Shown here: piece by piece, positions 37,213 through 51,324 of the stretch
Numbering within the stretch: the first letter of the stretch is position 1
Layout of the letters: each line of letters begins with the position of its first letter
DNA from: Stratiolaelaps scimitus
Lineage: Eukaryota > Arthropoda > Arachnida > Mesostigmata > Laelapidae
DNA: 64,000 nucleotides
Assembly: GCA_019614645.1 (NCBI GenBank)
Contig: JABWDB010000009.1
Coordinates: 1,178,001-1,242,000, forward strand
Direction of reading: 5' to 3'
The notes under the pieces: model-generated
Seen by the model: only the letters and a program-made list of their open reading frames with translations
What the model was told of the DNA's origin: nothing
The model's database searches: none
Translations under genes and position numbers: made by a program

Positions 37213-38081
37213 ACATATGAAAACCAGTTATCGAATACAGACCGCAAATGAAACTACTCACAAGTGACAAAATTCGACATCAAATTACCCATATTTTACA
37301 ACATAAGATAATGGTTAATCAGAGTTTGTTCTTGTTGTCGTTATTGTTGTTGTTGCGGCCTATACAGGCCATCTCCCCGCTAGCTCGGCCTCTGCGCTAA
37401 ACACATAGCTATGGTTATCTGCCTATTATTCGCTTGTCTCACATTGCTTTGTGAGTCTTACATTGCTTAGAAGAGCCTGACGTTCGTTTGAACCAACATC
37501 TCTCAACGTATTTCTCTATTTCACTGTTTGGAGTTCGGCCAGCGGGTCGTTTTCTGTCGGGAGCGTACAGCCAAACATCGGTTGCGCTTGACCGCCTATG
37601 TCGTAGCGAAACCTGCGCTACAGCAGAGTGTGACATTGTCTATTCAGACACATCAGATACTCTCGACATAGTGGCCGACAATCTGTAGGCTCGTCACCGT
37701 CAGCGAACACTCGAGCAGTCATCCTTTCAGAGACGTCAGACGAATGAGTAGGCCACGGCTGTTAAATCGGCCTGGTCTCCAGGCAACAAATAGCCAGATG
37801 CATCTGTCAATCGTGTCCAGAGACACAATAAACGCTTATTTCTGCAGCAGACACACGGCTCAGCCGCCCGTAGACAGAGCTGCAGATGGTGTCGTAAAGC
37901 CACAACAACAACAGCAGCAGTATCAGCAGTAACCGCCGCAACAACAACAATAACGACAACAAGAACAAGCTCTGATTAACCATCATCTTATGATGTAAAA
38001 TATGGGTAATTTGATGTCGAATTTTGTCATTTGTGAGTAGTTTCATTTGCGGTCTGTATTCGATAACTGGTTTTCACATGT
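37213..38081. repeat. foldback pair: 146-bp inverted arms around a 577-bp core
   Basis: 37213-37358 is the reverse complement of 37936-38081 with only five substitutions and no gaps (about 97% identity). Both outer ends start ACATNTGAAAACCAGTTATC; both inner ends stop at GTTGTTGTTGCGG. The core at 37359-37935 is not symmetrical and has no recognised gene. No clear target-site duplication is seen outside the arms. It may be a foldback or MITE-type element, or an inverted duplication. Confidence 0.88.
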
Positions 38082-38868
38082 TAGTCAATTAATCGAGTTG
38101 TGTCAAGTGCGTCGCGCCACGCGGCGTTATAGGTCCACGTGCGTCACAGCTGGGAGAATAAACAAAACGATAAAAACATTAGAAATCAATATCTCAGACA
38201 GGTTCTCCTACAGAACAACGTCATCATCAAACCCATCCGTAATTCATGGTCGTCGATGGACAACGCATTGCAGCCTAGTTAAGCTCACTCGCCTAAGGTC
38301 AGCTTACGGAATACAACGATTCAAAGTCTTTTTGCCGGCCAAAGCTGCCAGTTGAGGCTGACGAGAGACAGCACGTTCACTAGGAGTTCGGCCCTGTTTC
38401 GCGGATGAGATGGCAATCATATACGGGATTAGAAATCGTGGCCAGCACCCATTCGGCGCGGATACGAGGATCCATTGGTTTAATGTGATTGTTTAGTATC
38501 GCCTAGTCGATCAGTTCTTACGATTCACCTCGGTGAAAAAGGTAAGGTTCAGACACAAGATGCGAGGATGCATAATACGCTGTAAACGTCATGTGTCTGG
38601 TGGCGGGGTTTTTTTCTTCTTCGGTTGAAAAATGTCAACTTAGAAACTATGAAAAGCATTTTCGCTTCAAATTCAGTGACCTGTCGAACGAACAGTGTTT
38701 CTAGTGTCGAGGTATCGCAAGTGATAACGCCAACAATAGATCTGACCCCCGGTCAGCAGATACGGCGTGAGTTCGCCGGCATATGTCGAGCAAAAGTGTT
38801 AAAGAATGATGACATATTAGATCTAAGCTGGTTTAAGGTCATCATTCGCCTCAACCGCACCATCATAA

Positions 38869-38907
<39 letters not shown>

Positions 38908-41900
38908 ACGATTCGATACCCACGCTTAACATGGAATCATGAAAGAATCAACCGCACCAAAATGACTCATCATTTAATGACCAGCACGGTGGTAGACCAC
39001 GCCAACCACGGGGTTATGGCAATCCATGGCACACATGGAGTAATCTACGTAACCTGACTCAGCTCGCGTGCTCGCCAATAGTTCTCGGTAGGCTGAACAC
39101 AAGGAGGCAACCGCTGGAGGGATTGACAGTGAGGTCGTCGTGGTAAGCTTACGAGAACTAATGTAATAAAAATTAGTTGGAAAGCGGCCAGTTGGAATGA
39201 TCGATGCTATTCGTTGTATTCGTTGTTAGCAGCGTGTGTCCTGCCGCTGAACCATATTGAATTAGAACTCGTCAGGCGAATTGACCTGTTTGAAGGAAAA
39301 TCGACGATTGTCATGACGCCATAACGTTGGCTCATTGAGACGACCCTATTTCAGTTAGATCGAAACTCGTTGAATTATTGAGCAACATGAATATTGCTTA
39401 CAAATAACAACAAGTCATCGACGTATAGCACATGGTGACTCCGATATAATTCCGAGCGAAAAAATATTGTATATTACTAAACAGCTATACGGTGTGTGCT
39501 AGCCCTTCTATTTCCTGATATCGATCGTCGGCGGCGCATCTGAGCAGTTTGATTGTGCACGGTAACTGTTTATATTGACTGGCTACACAACAAAAGCGCT
39601 TACCGACCTGCTCGTAGTTGTTCCTAGCCACATGCAATTGTTATTGTCTATTACCAGTCGCTTCATTATAGACAACGCTATCTATACGTAAAGACATTTC
39701 AATTAAGCGTAATGAAAAACCCTTGACCAAAGTGAAGGGACATTTTAATAGCTGTCGACTGCGGTGGGCGATTCAGAAGGAAGATAATGCTCAGTTGAAA
39801 GTAATCAGTAGGCTAGGTAGATATTCGGCAATTTTAATGATCGCGCTATGAAAATGGGACGCTTAATCAAATTGGGACGGTTGAATTTCAAGAAGCGTAC
39901 CGCCGCGACGTATTCGTGTGACCCGTCAACAGTTTTGCATGAAATAATAAATAATAATAATAATGATGCGAAATCGTCTAGGGCTGTCCAGAATGGCGCC
40001 GAACGGAACACGGTTGTGGCACTAATTATCATAATAATAATTAATAATCATTATTATTATTTATTGTCATAATTATTAATTATTATTACTATGATTATAG
40101 TGCATCTAGTTTTTCTTAGATCCCTAGTGAATTGAGTGCGACCTGGTAATGTCACCACTTGGAGCGGCAGAGACTGTGCACAGTGAAGGCATTAGTATAG
40201 AATAGAATATCATTTTTATCTACATAAAGGGGGAGATAATAAAATATATAGATATATATGCACAAATGAAGACAATCTCGTTTTCGTTCATCTGTTTTAT
40301 CAGAAAATGAACCTTAATCCATGTTAGGCCTTTCCCACAGCCTAGCAATCACAAACAATACCAAGCGAACCTTCGATTTCGATTAGCCTGTACGCCTGCG
40401 AATATAATTATCGCTAACAACATACTGCACTATCTCAATATTATGACAATGTGGTGACATATTGTAAGCATTCTGATGACCTCTCACCAATTTGTCACAT
40501 GTCTCGACTGTTCATCAGCAATTGATCTCTAGACTCTAGTTTTAAGAGGATTTCTTAACATGCCACTGCGGCAGACCGCGGCCGCAAGTATGATCTGTGG
40601 CTGTGGGTCGAGGCTGAACCATCGCTAACAGCGCCTAATCACTAACTGCGGTTGGCGATGACGTGCAGATCAGTGGGCACGATAGAGTGCGTTGGCGTGT
40701 GGCGTGCAATGGCCTTTGGCTAAGTGGATTTCCCAGGCTAACGCTCAGTCAACATTTCTACGTCAACGGTACAACTGCTTTCGCGTTGTTTCGTACGACG
40801 GACCCGTTGAATGCAAATGTACAACACCGTAGTCTCAAACCCCGTGCGTCTACAATCGACGTAGACTCGAATTAATCAACTCTACGTCCGCCCCGGCGGC
40901 GAATGATGTTCTCTGGCCCGTGGCGCTTCGTACTCGTCCAGTCCGAGTTTCGTAAATCCATTTTCCTTCTGTTGGTCTCGACGTTTCGACAGAGGCCGCT
41001 GTACGTGGAACCATGAAACGAATGGTGTCCGAGTCATTGCTATTCATTCACAACTTCCATAAACGGTTTCGGTTTTAGACACCTAAGGACACCTAACCGA
41101 GTACAAAGCTCGCAATCATGTTGTTACGTTACACAATTTGATTACGCTACTGTCTGTTCGTAATGATGACCGATTGCATTGATTGTATGTACGATAGTTA
41201 CGCAAGTCACCAAGTGTTAGCCGGCCAAACTGACTCACGCTGCTGTGTATTAGGCTCGTTGAGACGGCGATTACGAATGAGCAGTTCATTGAACGACTCT
41301 GAACGCGCTGCGAATCTCGCGCAGCGGTGGATTCAACGCTGAGCGAACGGGCCAAACGGGACGGTCTTGGACACTCTACAATACCTGGAAGTCGTCTCGG
41401 CGCCGTCTCGGCGGCAACTTTTACGACGGCAATAGCCTTTAAACGAAATTCGCTGGCTCCAGTAATTCTCCTCAGCCATACCAGCCCCCTCAGGTCGCTC
41501 GGCTGCTCACCGTGCCTATAGCAGGGTGAAGTACAAACGATTTGACAGCGAGCAGTTGGTGTATAGTATCGTGTGGTTGAAAATAGCAAAAGAAAAAAAA
41601 TCTCTTGTTTTCCTTCGTATCGTTACGCGTTGTGACATGTTGACAGTAACAGCTCGATTGTGGCTCAGAGATATATTTGGCAAGTCAATGTCTAGAAATT
41701 TTAATTAGTTCGACAGTGTATTATGTAATGATACAAGGACATCGATGGGATCCCTATATTCGAATGCATTGTCGGCCGTGACAAAAAATGAATATTAGAA
41801 CTGCCTTGCCGCCGTTCATACGCAGCCACGACTAGCGTAGAACACACTCGGTGATTGTGATTTATACATTGACGACACAGTAGTATCTACCAGAATATGT

Positions 41901-42428
41901 AATAATAATGATATTTTTGACAGTGGTAATAATAATAATAATAATAATCAATACAATAACACATTTTAGTTACTATTATTAATCATTATTATTATTATTA
42001 GTATTGGGATTTTCCACGACAAATCTACGCCTGCTTTCGATACTGCTGACGCGATCGAGCATCCGTCAACTGGTCAACGAGGATCACTGATGAGACCTTG
42101 GGAAACCTTCTCGTTGTCTGAAACACCTGTCAGTCAAAGGCGCCGTTCGATCGCTGAGGCCGACCAACTATAACTGCAGCCTCGATCGCGGGCACCAACG
42201 AAGGGCATGTCTCTATGCCTTATTACCTATGTGCCCCGTGGATGTCAGCATTTACGATCTGTTTATATGTGTCTCCGTCGTGGGCACCGCTGCCGACCGT
42301 CTGGAATCACCGTGAACCAGCGCGTCTACGTGATGCAACTGACGATATAATACCAATCCGGCACAGTGACGTCGGCCAGAATTTGTTGAAAGAGAAGGAG
42401 GGACTGGAGACCATATATACATACATGC

Positions 42429-42480
<52 letters not shown>

Positions 42481-43172
42481 AGAGAGAAAGCGCGCATTGG
42501 CCCGTAGATAAAGAGCCTCCTCTCGGGAGCTGAACGGCAGATCAATGAGTGCGGGAAGTGCTCGGTGATTGCGAAAGTATTTGCGCTTAGGCCATATACA
42601 TTGTTCGAGAATCATGATTTATTGTCGAGATCAAATCGAACGCTCTATCCTACCGGGCTCTTTTGAAGATTGTGCTTTTCTTTGTTTTTAGGATGACGAA
42701 TAGCTGCGTATTCAGCTGTGTATGCCATATCATCATTCGTGGCCGAGACAGGAATGGCAAAAATGACAAGTGTGATACAAATAAATTAAATAGGACTAAA
42801 TAACGAATCCCTTCTTCATTTGTATTATAGTTTTCTTTGTCGTTTCAATTCTCGTGGTTCATTTTCACCATTCAATCTAGTTGCACAACTATTTGAGCGT
42901 GTTAACTCATATTCGCGTTGTATAATTGCTTGAAATAAGATCAACAGATGACATGGCAAAGTTTTCGTTGTGTAGGAGGTGAATTTCACTCCATTTCACT
43001 GCTATGCTTGAGTCCATCATTGAGCAGTAGCTACCAGCGTTTGCCCTGCTCGTGATACTGAATTACCACACGATATTTCGTTCAACGAGCATGCCTAATT
43101 AGCGATATAGGATCAATTATGCCATCTACACGAATTGTCCGCCGTACTATCATTGGTCATTAACTATTATTA

Positions 43173-43203
<31 letters not shown>

Positions 43204-46200
43204 CGCATTTCGGCCTTGGCGTTGTTCATGTATTTGAATAGTTATTTCTCGCTCGCTCTCTCTCTATCATTCGCCTCCTCTGCCTTCTCAACGATTGGCT
43301 GTTTGGCCGTCGATTACGCATTGCCCGATTTCGAGTAAGGCATTCGAGTCTTTCATCAATACTGCAAAATAGTGACTATCCGCAAGTGTTTCTCTCAGCC
43401 CTTTGCTCGTAAAGCAAACAAAGATCTTACAACATGTTCTGGCGCTAATACGCGCCACATCACCACTACCCACTAGAGACGCGTTTGCAGCTTTCGCAAA
43501 TTTAATCGGGTGGCCGCAAACTTCATCAAATGACATCATTATCATCTCTATCGTCTTCTACCATGGGACGTTGTCGGCGAGAGCGAGAGGCAACGATCGC
43601 GCGAGTGTGCCGATTATTTTGAGAATAATATTCCATTTTAAGTGCAAATCTATATAAGGACTCGACATCGCTTGTTGCTAAATATTAGCCATTGTCGCGC
43701 ACAGCTTCTAGTGTCTCGTAGCGAAAGTAGTCGACGCTCGCGTACACCGAATCGTTCCGACTCTCCGCGAATACTCTATCCTTTAGGGCATAAAATCCTT
43801 CGGCACGACTGGGCGGCGATTTTTTTCTTCGTGTTTTACTCACTGTGACGTTCAATGCAGCGAAGGTGGTCTCTCGCTTTCTTGATTTTTGATTTTCAAC
43901 CCAGGTACAATGGAACGAACTGGCAAGTGCATACATCCGGACGACTTCACCGAAACTTCACTTTTCACCCGTGCGAAGAAGAATGCTTCTGCTTAGATGC
44001 TGCGTTTGGAGCTGAGCGTGTTTACGTACATCAATACGTACATATATGGTGGAGTTGTAAAGCGGCTAGATAGTCGTCTAACGCCTGCTATAATAGTAAT
44101 GCTAATAAGGAGAACCACTACCTCTAAGGCCCATAATGATGTACAATATATGGAATAGATTAAGAAATATATAATAATAATAATAATATATAATAACAAG
44201 CGCACCAACGGAAATCTTGTATTTCTTTTATTGGCTTGATATTCTTGTTAGGGCGTTTACTCGTGTGATTTTCGCTACCCACGTTATGTTATGGTATAGA
44301 TATAAGACTATGAAATTTCATTCTGTGAAAGGTGTGAAACGGAAGGGCGGGGAGCCATCTTGGTGGGAAAGGTTTTCCGATTTTGAAGAAGGACGCTCGA
44401 ATTTTAGGGTAGAGTACGTTGTCGTTACCGTCGACCTCATCACCTGCCGTCCGCTGCTTATTGAAACCTGCTCAAGATCTTAGGGGGACGTGCCCGTACG
44501 GCTGTCGCCTGCTGAGTCAGAACTCACATTATTCACGTGGTATCATATACAATTGTGTTTTATGTGAACGTTTGCGTGATGCGTTAACCAGCTTATCGCA
44601 CCAACCAACAACTGCTGTAAGACTTTGATTTTCAACCACCGATGCTGTTGCTGGTGGGAAGAGCAGCGGTTCCACCAGATCGATCAGCCCCACGGCTGGT
44701 CACTAACCATCGCTACATATATTTACATACGCTGAACGTAAAAATCAATATAACACAACAGTTTTAATATATAGCATGGGTGCACCACTCGCAGATGTGA
44801 CAAATAGAATAATAATTTCCGACACAAAATGTACGAATTACATTTCACACAGAGATTTTCCTGCCACTCAGAGCTACACAGACACATTCGAAGCGGTCGG
44901 TGTGCGAGATAATCGGTCGGTTTATATATATATATATATATATATATACCGTTGCAAACATCCTATTCTCAATTTCTTGTTTCTACTCCACGCTCGCCAC
45001 CGATGGTGTTCAGTTCGTTTGCGCAAATTCAATTGGACGCTCGACTGGCTCTACCATTGGCACTCGCATGCAGTGGCCAACCTGAAATGACTGCTCAGAT
45101 CCAATGCCGCCACCGGGGCAGAGGCGTGTATCGACGTATTGTCACTTCTCGGACGTTGAGTGGGTGATGAGTATAACCAAGATAGCTAGCCACATTGCTG
45201 CCGAACGTACCCAACGACGGTGGCCGATCGAGGGCCGAGCCGGCAATCATACCCAAGTGCAGCCGAATTTGTGGCCACTCTGTTGGTCTGCGACAACAAC
45301 AACAACAGCGTTCGTTCGCTCGCTCGCCGTATGATGCCGTCATGAAGCCCTTTGAAGTTGTGCGTAAGTGAGCTGAGCGGCGTTCACGCGTAATCAAGGG
45401 TGAAACAGCTCATCAGCTAATCGTTGGACTCTGTTATTGCTTTATAATTTAGCAATATACATTTTTGTGTTCAATGAATTAATGAAGATAGAGTGTGTTT
45501 TATTCGAGGTACATGCCAACTAAGCTGTGGGCTGTGTCCGCCGTATGTGGCACGCAGATCTAAGGCAACGCACAAACACGGACGCGTACACAACAGATTA
45601 GATTTTCTCGCGAACGTCACACCTGAACGGAACGGCTGACAAACGACAAACGCTTAGGTTATTGTTACGTCAACGTGCTCGAACGCATGACAATCGATTC
45701 TAGCAATTGGAGAGGGTGGGACAGAACGGGTAATGCTGTATGCATACTTGGATATATGTTTATTATGAATAAAAAGTGCAAACTTTTTTTCTTGAAGTAA
45801 ATAACGTCTAAAGCGCATTACGACCCTCTGGCTTCATGTATAAACGTATTATGCAGTTGGCTTACGTGACGTCACTTTTGCGATCTTTTGTTTGCAACAG
45901 CTGCCGACAGTGTAGATACAATATGTCGGGCGGTTTCGGCCGCCAGCCTACAGCAGCATACGAACAGTATAGGATTATACCTGAGTCGAATTACTTGATT
46001 GCCATATATTTGACATGTGTCGCTCTAGAGTATCTATATGAGCGTTGCGCTTGCTTTTTGAACCAGCCAAAGTACGTGTCTCGCCATCCACTGAAATTGA
46101 ATCAAAATCACTCGTCAGAGGTTTGTTGTTGATAGCTTTTATTCTATTATTGGTCGAAGACTGCTTGTAGTAAACGGAACTGCGGAGACAATCATATCAA

Positions 46201-48721
46201 TTAGTTTAACTATTTAGCGATATTGGTTCGACCTTGTTTGATTGGCAGCCTTGTGTGATTTCATTAATTACATGGTGACGATATTCTCTCGAATAATTTC
46301 GGGCGGCTTCCTTGGGTCACGTGCCCACTGACAGAGTACTCACAACTAGATTTGCGATTTTTAAGTGGTTCAATGAGGTCTGACTCTCGGCCGAAAGTCT
46401 GAGATCCGATCGATATCTATCCTACTACATCTGTTTGCGAAGGGGTCAGACTGTATATAATTTATAGCAATCTTAAATTTAAGACATGTATGTACATCCT
46501 CTATTTAATCACTCATGTTTAATAAGTACCCGACAGAGCTGTGTCTAGTGCTAGTTGCTAAACGTATAAATAATCAACGTGCAAAGTAAAAATAAAGTGA
46601 CATTTCTAAGTGAAAATGATAGCTTGCGCCAATTCAATCGAACATCTCCGAGAGCGACGCACTCACAATTTAGTGCTGTCTACGCTCAGCTGATAACTAT
46701 CACTATCTCATAATTCGACCTGTTCATATAAACCACTTATTTGTCATCTTGCCTGTAGCCATTGCCCAACCTCTACCGTTCGCTCATTTCCGTATTATGT
46801 TAGAGCAACAGCAGCAGCAGCAGCAGCTGCAGCAGAAGCTTGCCAACCGATTGTGCGTCTAGCCCTGTATACTCAATATACATAGATGCGTATCTGTTTC
46901 TCTCTTCACTCAAGTAATAATTATAAGAGATTGTTTGCGAATGGCTGCTGCTTCTTCTGCAAATGCGTTGGCAGAGCCAGAGCGAAATTCGGATTTCCGC
47001 GCAGAGTAAATGAAGCCGCTCACAAGTGAAGCGCCGCTAAGCGACTCGTGGCCAGCGTCTCGTTGTCGCATGCTATGGTGAGTTCCGGCGCGGTACGTGG
47101 TGCGTCCGCTGTCGGAGCGCTTCGATATTTTCACCCACCGGCTGGCGAGTACTGCGGGACTGACCTTCATCACGTCTTTACGAAGCACTCGCGGCGCATA
47201 CGAGTAGCACGTATACGTCCATACAATCACTTATTCGCACACGTATACACAAATATATACATACGTATATACGTACATGCACACGTATCATACAGAGTTT
47301 CTTCTTGAAGCGGGACAGCGTCGCTTCTTTCGCTACGTCTGTACTACCCTAAATACGTGATGGCCGGACGGGCGGCTGGGATAGTTCGCCACTTCCTCAA
47401 TTAAGTATCATCAATTTATCTCAATTCGATCGCCTTCGAGAGAGAACGGCCGTTTCTCGACGAGCCGGGCGCACGTTATGTAGATTGATAGTATTTTAGT
47501 TTACTACGGGGTCTTCAGTTAAGAGTTATTCTATCACTTCTAAGAGTTATCCTGTACGTTCTCTCTCTCTCTCTCCAAACGGCATAGGTGACGACGAAGC
47601 AGTATCAGCTAACATACACGACGTCTGGATTTCGGGTCCGCGATCGCAAATCGTGCTGCTGTTCATTTGGGTATCTTCACTGCTGCTGCTGCTGTGAAAG
47701 CATAATACCACGTTCCTCGCTTCCTCAGAGTTGTCGTAATAAAATAGGATGCCGTACGCGAACATACCGTTCCTTCCGCCATCACGGATCAGTCAAAGCA
47801 GCGAGCTTTTGTCGCTGGTGGAGTTCGATTGACAACTTTTTGTGTTGCCACTAATAGTCATTCATGTTGATGGCGAAGAATTATATTCACTGAATTAAGC
47901 ACAAAACAAACGATGACCCGGCTTTATAAAATGCTCATTACTTATGTTCAGTGAAACTAGCTGGCTGTAACCTTTTGCATGTCTATGATGCATTGTATAG
48001 AGCACCTAATTGGATGCAGCGCCTGTTGGGAGCTCGGCTACCAACTGAGATGATTTCCAGCATCGCGTTCGCTATGATTTACGTCTCCAATGGTGGACTC
48101 TACATAAAACACTTGTTTTGACTTATTATTTACTATTAAGCCTAAGAGATATGCTATCATTGTTGTCTAATCATTGTCGTTACAATTGCTATGTTTGACC
48201 ATTAAGAAAGCCCTTTGACCTAGCTTGTTTCACCCGCTAATTGCGGGTGATCTCTAATTTGATTAAGGTTAGCAGATGATTTTATACAACTAGCAATCGG
48301 AATATCGTACGATTATGAACTCCACTACAATACTGTTGCTTGATTTGAAGGCAAGTGTCGTAAAATCTGCTGCGAACTACCCTAGATGAAGCTCCGTGCA
48401 CAATTGTTTTGTGGTATGCTGTTGAAAATACTGCAAAGGTTTGACAGTGTTCGTGTGTAAATAGTATGTTGTTAGTGTTTCGATAACATTTGGATTCGAA
48501 GCTACGTCTATAGCAGAGAGGGAAGGATCTATATATGGAGCACCTCAGCACAACGTCGCCGCTTATCATCATCGTAAACAAGCTCGCATCAAAGTTATTT
48601 TTTTAATATATTATTATATCACTTTATGTAGAATTTGATAACGAATCGCCTGGGAATATGTCAAGCTCCCTGTTGTGCACTGCCAACTAGAAGGCACTCA
48701 CTAATATACTGGGAATATACT
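38082..48721. other. 10.6 kb with no gene recognised
   Basis: No ORF here shows a domain, signal peptide with good context, or phase-matched splice sites. Visible contents: (TA)n at 38875-38900, 42431-42477, 43176-43202 and 44925-44947; an (AAT)n/(ATT)n inverted pair at about 41926-42001; and (CAG)n at 46807-46827. It may be intergenic or a long intron. A frame at 45836-46132 and another at 44217-44483 are open but unrecognised. Confidence 0.4.
42431..42477. repeat. (TA)n microsatellite
   Basis: About 47 bp of pure TA. Confidence 0.93.
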
Positions 48722-49356
48722 GGTGGCGTCAAAGAGGCGAAAAGAAACTGGGATTCCTCGGAATACATGTTATAGAATTATCACCAATATACTGAAGATG
48801 AAGAAAATCAATGCAAAATGGGTTCCCCATAAACTGAGTATTGAGCAGATGAAAATGTGTGCGGAGTGTTCGACATTTAATTTGAAGACTTATTCGCAAC
48901 AAACCAGTCGCTTAAAACACACCATGTCGATAGACGAGACATGGGTTAGCCTGCATAGACCTCCTGAGAAGGACCAAGCAAAACAGTAGCTTCGACAAAA
49001 CAGCAGCGTCTGTGGCAGTGCCAGATAGATTCGGACAACAGGTGTTGATGATACTCGCCCTGGATATCAAGGGTGTTTACTATTACGGAATATTAGCAGC
49101 AAACGAAAAACTCAATTACGTTATTGAGCGATGTCTTCAATCCCTATATTCTACTGATATAAACCCATGTGATTATGGTTGTTTCCATGCATTAAAAAGG
49201 GCAACAGGTAAGGTGCCATATGCAAACGTCGATATACTCATAATAGCAATAGGTAAAGAAATTATAAGCGGAGACGCGAATGGTAAATATTTGGCTATCT
49301 CAAAACCTGCAGAGCGCTGGAATTCGTGTATAAATAAAGCTGGAGATTACCTCTAA
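48722..49356 (+). pseudogene. mariner transposase, truncated and internally deleted
   Basis: The frame from 48723 matches the second DNA-binding helix region onward: GIPRNTCYRI, AKWVPHKLS, then the first catalytic Asp block MSIDETWVSLHRP. A stop at 48987-48989 is followed by a frame change. From 49012 the text resumes with ALDIKGVYYYGIL and then jumps from YVIERCLQSL to YSTDINPCDYGCFHALKR, so the second catalytic Asp (the HDNARPH-type block) is missing while the third is kept. The C-terminus (AERWNSCINKAGDYL, stop 49354-49356) is well preserved. The 5' part and left terminal repeat are absent. It cannot transpose by itself. Confidence 0.9.
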
Positions 49357-49599
49357 CTGATACCAAAGGATCGTTATTCTAATCATTTAGTTCAAAAGTT
49401 ATTGGTATTATATTTAAAGAGCGGACAGTTCGAATGATACGCCCTAATATATATATATATATTCATGTATAGCGTATTCATATTTTCGCCGTGTTCTGTC
49501 GTCCAATCACTTAGCTGCCGCCGTGGTAAAAGCGATGCTTTCATGAAATGAAAAGTACCCTGGGACCTAGATTCATATATATATATATATATATGGGGG

Positions 49600-49720
49600 G
49601 AAGGGTAAAGGTAAAGCTTTATCGGTTTGTTAAAGGAGCTGCAATTACGTAATGCTTAAGCTCGCTTATATGTCAACGCAGCCGGGCTCGAACCCGCCGC
49701 CGGCTTTCGGCAGCCAAGGC
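49600..49720 (-). mobile_element. tRNA-derived SINE-like copy E
   Basis: The minus strand reads GGCGGGTTCGAGCCCGGC (B box) followed by GCTTAAGCATTACGTAATTG and CCTTTAACAAACC, matching copies A-D. It is flanked on its 3' side by a (TA)n run (49578-49594) and a short G-run. Confidence 0.7.
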
Positions 49721-51128
49721 GAAATATGTATAACGTTTTGCATCGTATTTAGTAGTTTTTGATGTTCAAAATATAACTACGTCAAATCTATTGCATGGGA
49801 CTGGGGACTCGATATACGGTAGTGATGTTATCATTTTGCGGCACTCAGGTTATCGTCATAATTGACCTTGCCTAGGCTAGTTGACATTATTCTTTTTGTG
49901 TGGTGACAGTTTTCTAGTCCATTCAAGCTTGATGTCGTATTTGAAACGCTCCGGGAATTCTCAGTGGACGTTGCCTGGGATGTGTTGGAGTCACCACCTG
50001 TTGCTTTTTCGATAGGATACGGAGAGGACATTATTTCTGTGTAAGTAGGCCATGCCATATTGCCTCTGTCCTGCCACTCAATTCTAAGACGGATTGAGGA
50101 AATGCGAACGGACTTGCCATACTTGTGTATTGGAGTAGAGTTAATAAATGCCACGTTTTATCCTGGCCCTTCCTGAAGGAGAATCGCAGTCAGATGGAGA
50201 AACGACGTGGTTGATTCCTTGTTCATTTGCCGAAATTAGAACTACCAAAGGCTTGAGTGGCGTCAGTTGCATATCTTCTTTAGTCTCGGGATTTCCTTAC
50301 TAAAATTGGACACTCATCTAAATTACAGTAAACGTATTCTGAATTCAATTCGTCTAGCTGCGAAACATGATAAAGGTAAGCGCAATATATTATGGGGTGC
50401 GGTCAAGATACCCGAGATAGCATATAATTAATCCTGTTGTTCATGTTGTATTACGCCGTAATGAGCTTGCTGGAAGCGTGAGTCTCGGCGGAGGTGTTTA
50501 TTTTGTTGGGAACAAAAATACTGTCTTATTATTCTATGTCTTATCTTATGTCCTATTCTATCTTATGTCCTATTCTAACTTATGTCCTAACAAGAAGATT
50601 CTTATCGATAGCCAAAGGTTACGTTAAGGAACATTGACTATTCAGTCATAGTAGCAGGCGACATGAATGACAACATGACAAAGGCATTGTGTTTTTCGCG
50701 GCGGGAAATTCACCGAAGGATATTTTTGCTAGTTCTGTGCAATGCACAGATGTTCTAGGGACCGTACAGGTCGTGGAGATGGATACGAAGTAGAACGATC
50801 ATTAAAACATTGATCCAAGTATAAATTAGATCCGGTAAGAATATCCTTCCGCAATGTATAGCCAACAGACGTTGCGGGAATAATCTTTTCCCATGGAGAG
50901 TTTCGCACATGTTACACGAGAAAATATTGTACATATAGTAAAATTGGCAGGCGATTACCTGGCGAACCCTAACTAGTAAGGAATGTGAAGGAACGATATT
51001 CCAAATGTTTGGTTGCTCAAACTGCGATCTAGGACTCCAGACTAGCTAATACTCTCAGCGGTTATATCGATCCTAAGGAAGACTTATGGTTGCGATCTGA
51101 CAATGGTCGTCCGATAAACGAAATGTAA
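49721..51128. other. no supported gene
   Basis: A minus-strand frame at 49831-50154 (107 codons) is open but unrecognised. Near 50625 a plus frame reads DYSVIVAGDMNDNM, faintly like the endonuclease domain of non-LTR retrotransposons, in otherwise decayed sequence. Nothing firm. Confidence 0.35.
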
Positions 51129-51134
51129 TTTATT
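51129..51134 (-). terminator. polyadenylation signal of the mucin-like gene
   Basis: TTTATT on the plus strand reads AATAAA on the gene strand, 191 bp beyond the stop at 51325. Confidence 0.5.
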
Positions 51135-51324
51135 TGCACATATATTACATAAATCTGTACGTTATAAAACGCGTTTAATATATTTAAGACATAATAATCG
51201 TTTTCATGAGCGCGAGGATGCGTTCAGCGAGATATCTGAGCTGTCCCGTTCCACGTTCTATCGAGCGCAGGTCCCTCCGCATCGCTGACAGCGACAGTCC
51301 TCCCTGGTCAGAATGTGTTAAAAA

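Noticed and set aside
39000..39145. Open plus frame reading QHGGRPRQPRGYGNPWHTWS
   Set aside because: About 65 codons, no start codon, no consensus splice sites and no recognised domain.
46807..46827. CAG-repeat coding tract
   Set aside because: A (CAG)n run without a surrounding ORF; treated as a plain microsatellite.
50580..50760. Endonuclease domain of a non-LTR retrotransposon
   Set aside because: Only a short VIVAGDMND match is readable and the flanks are broken in all frames. Too little to call.
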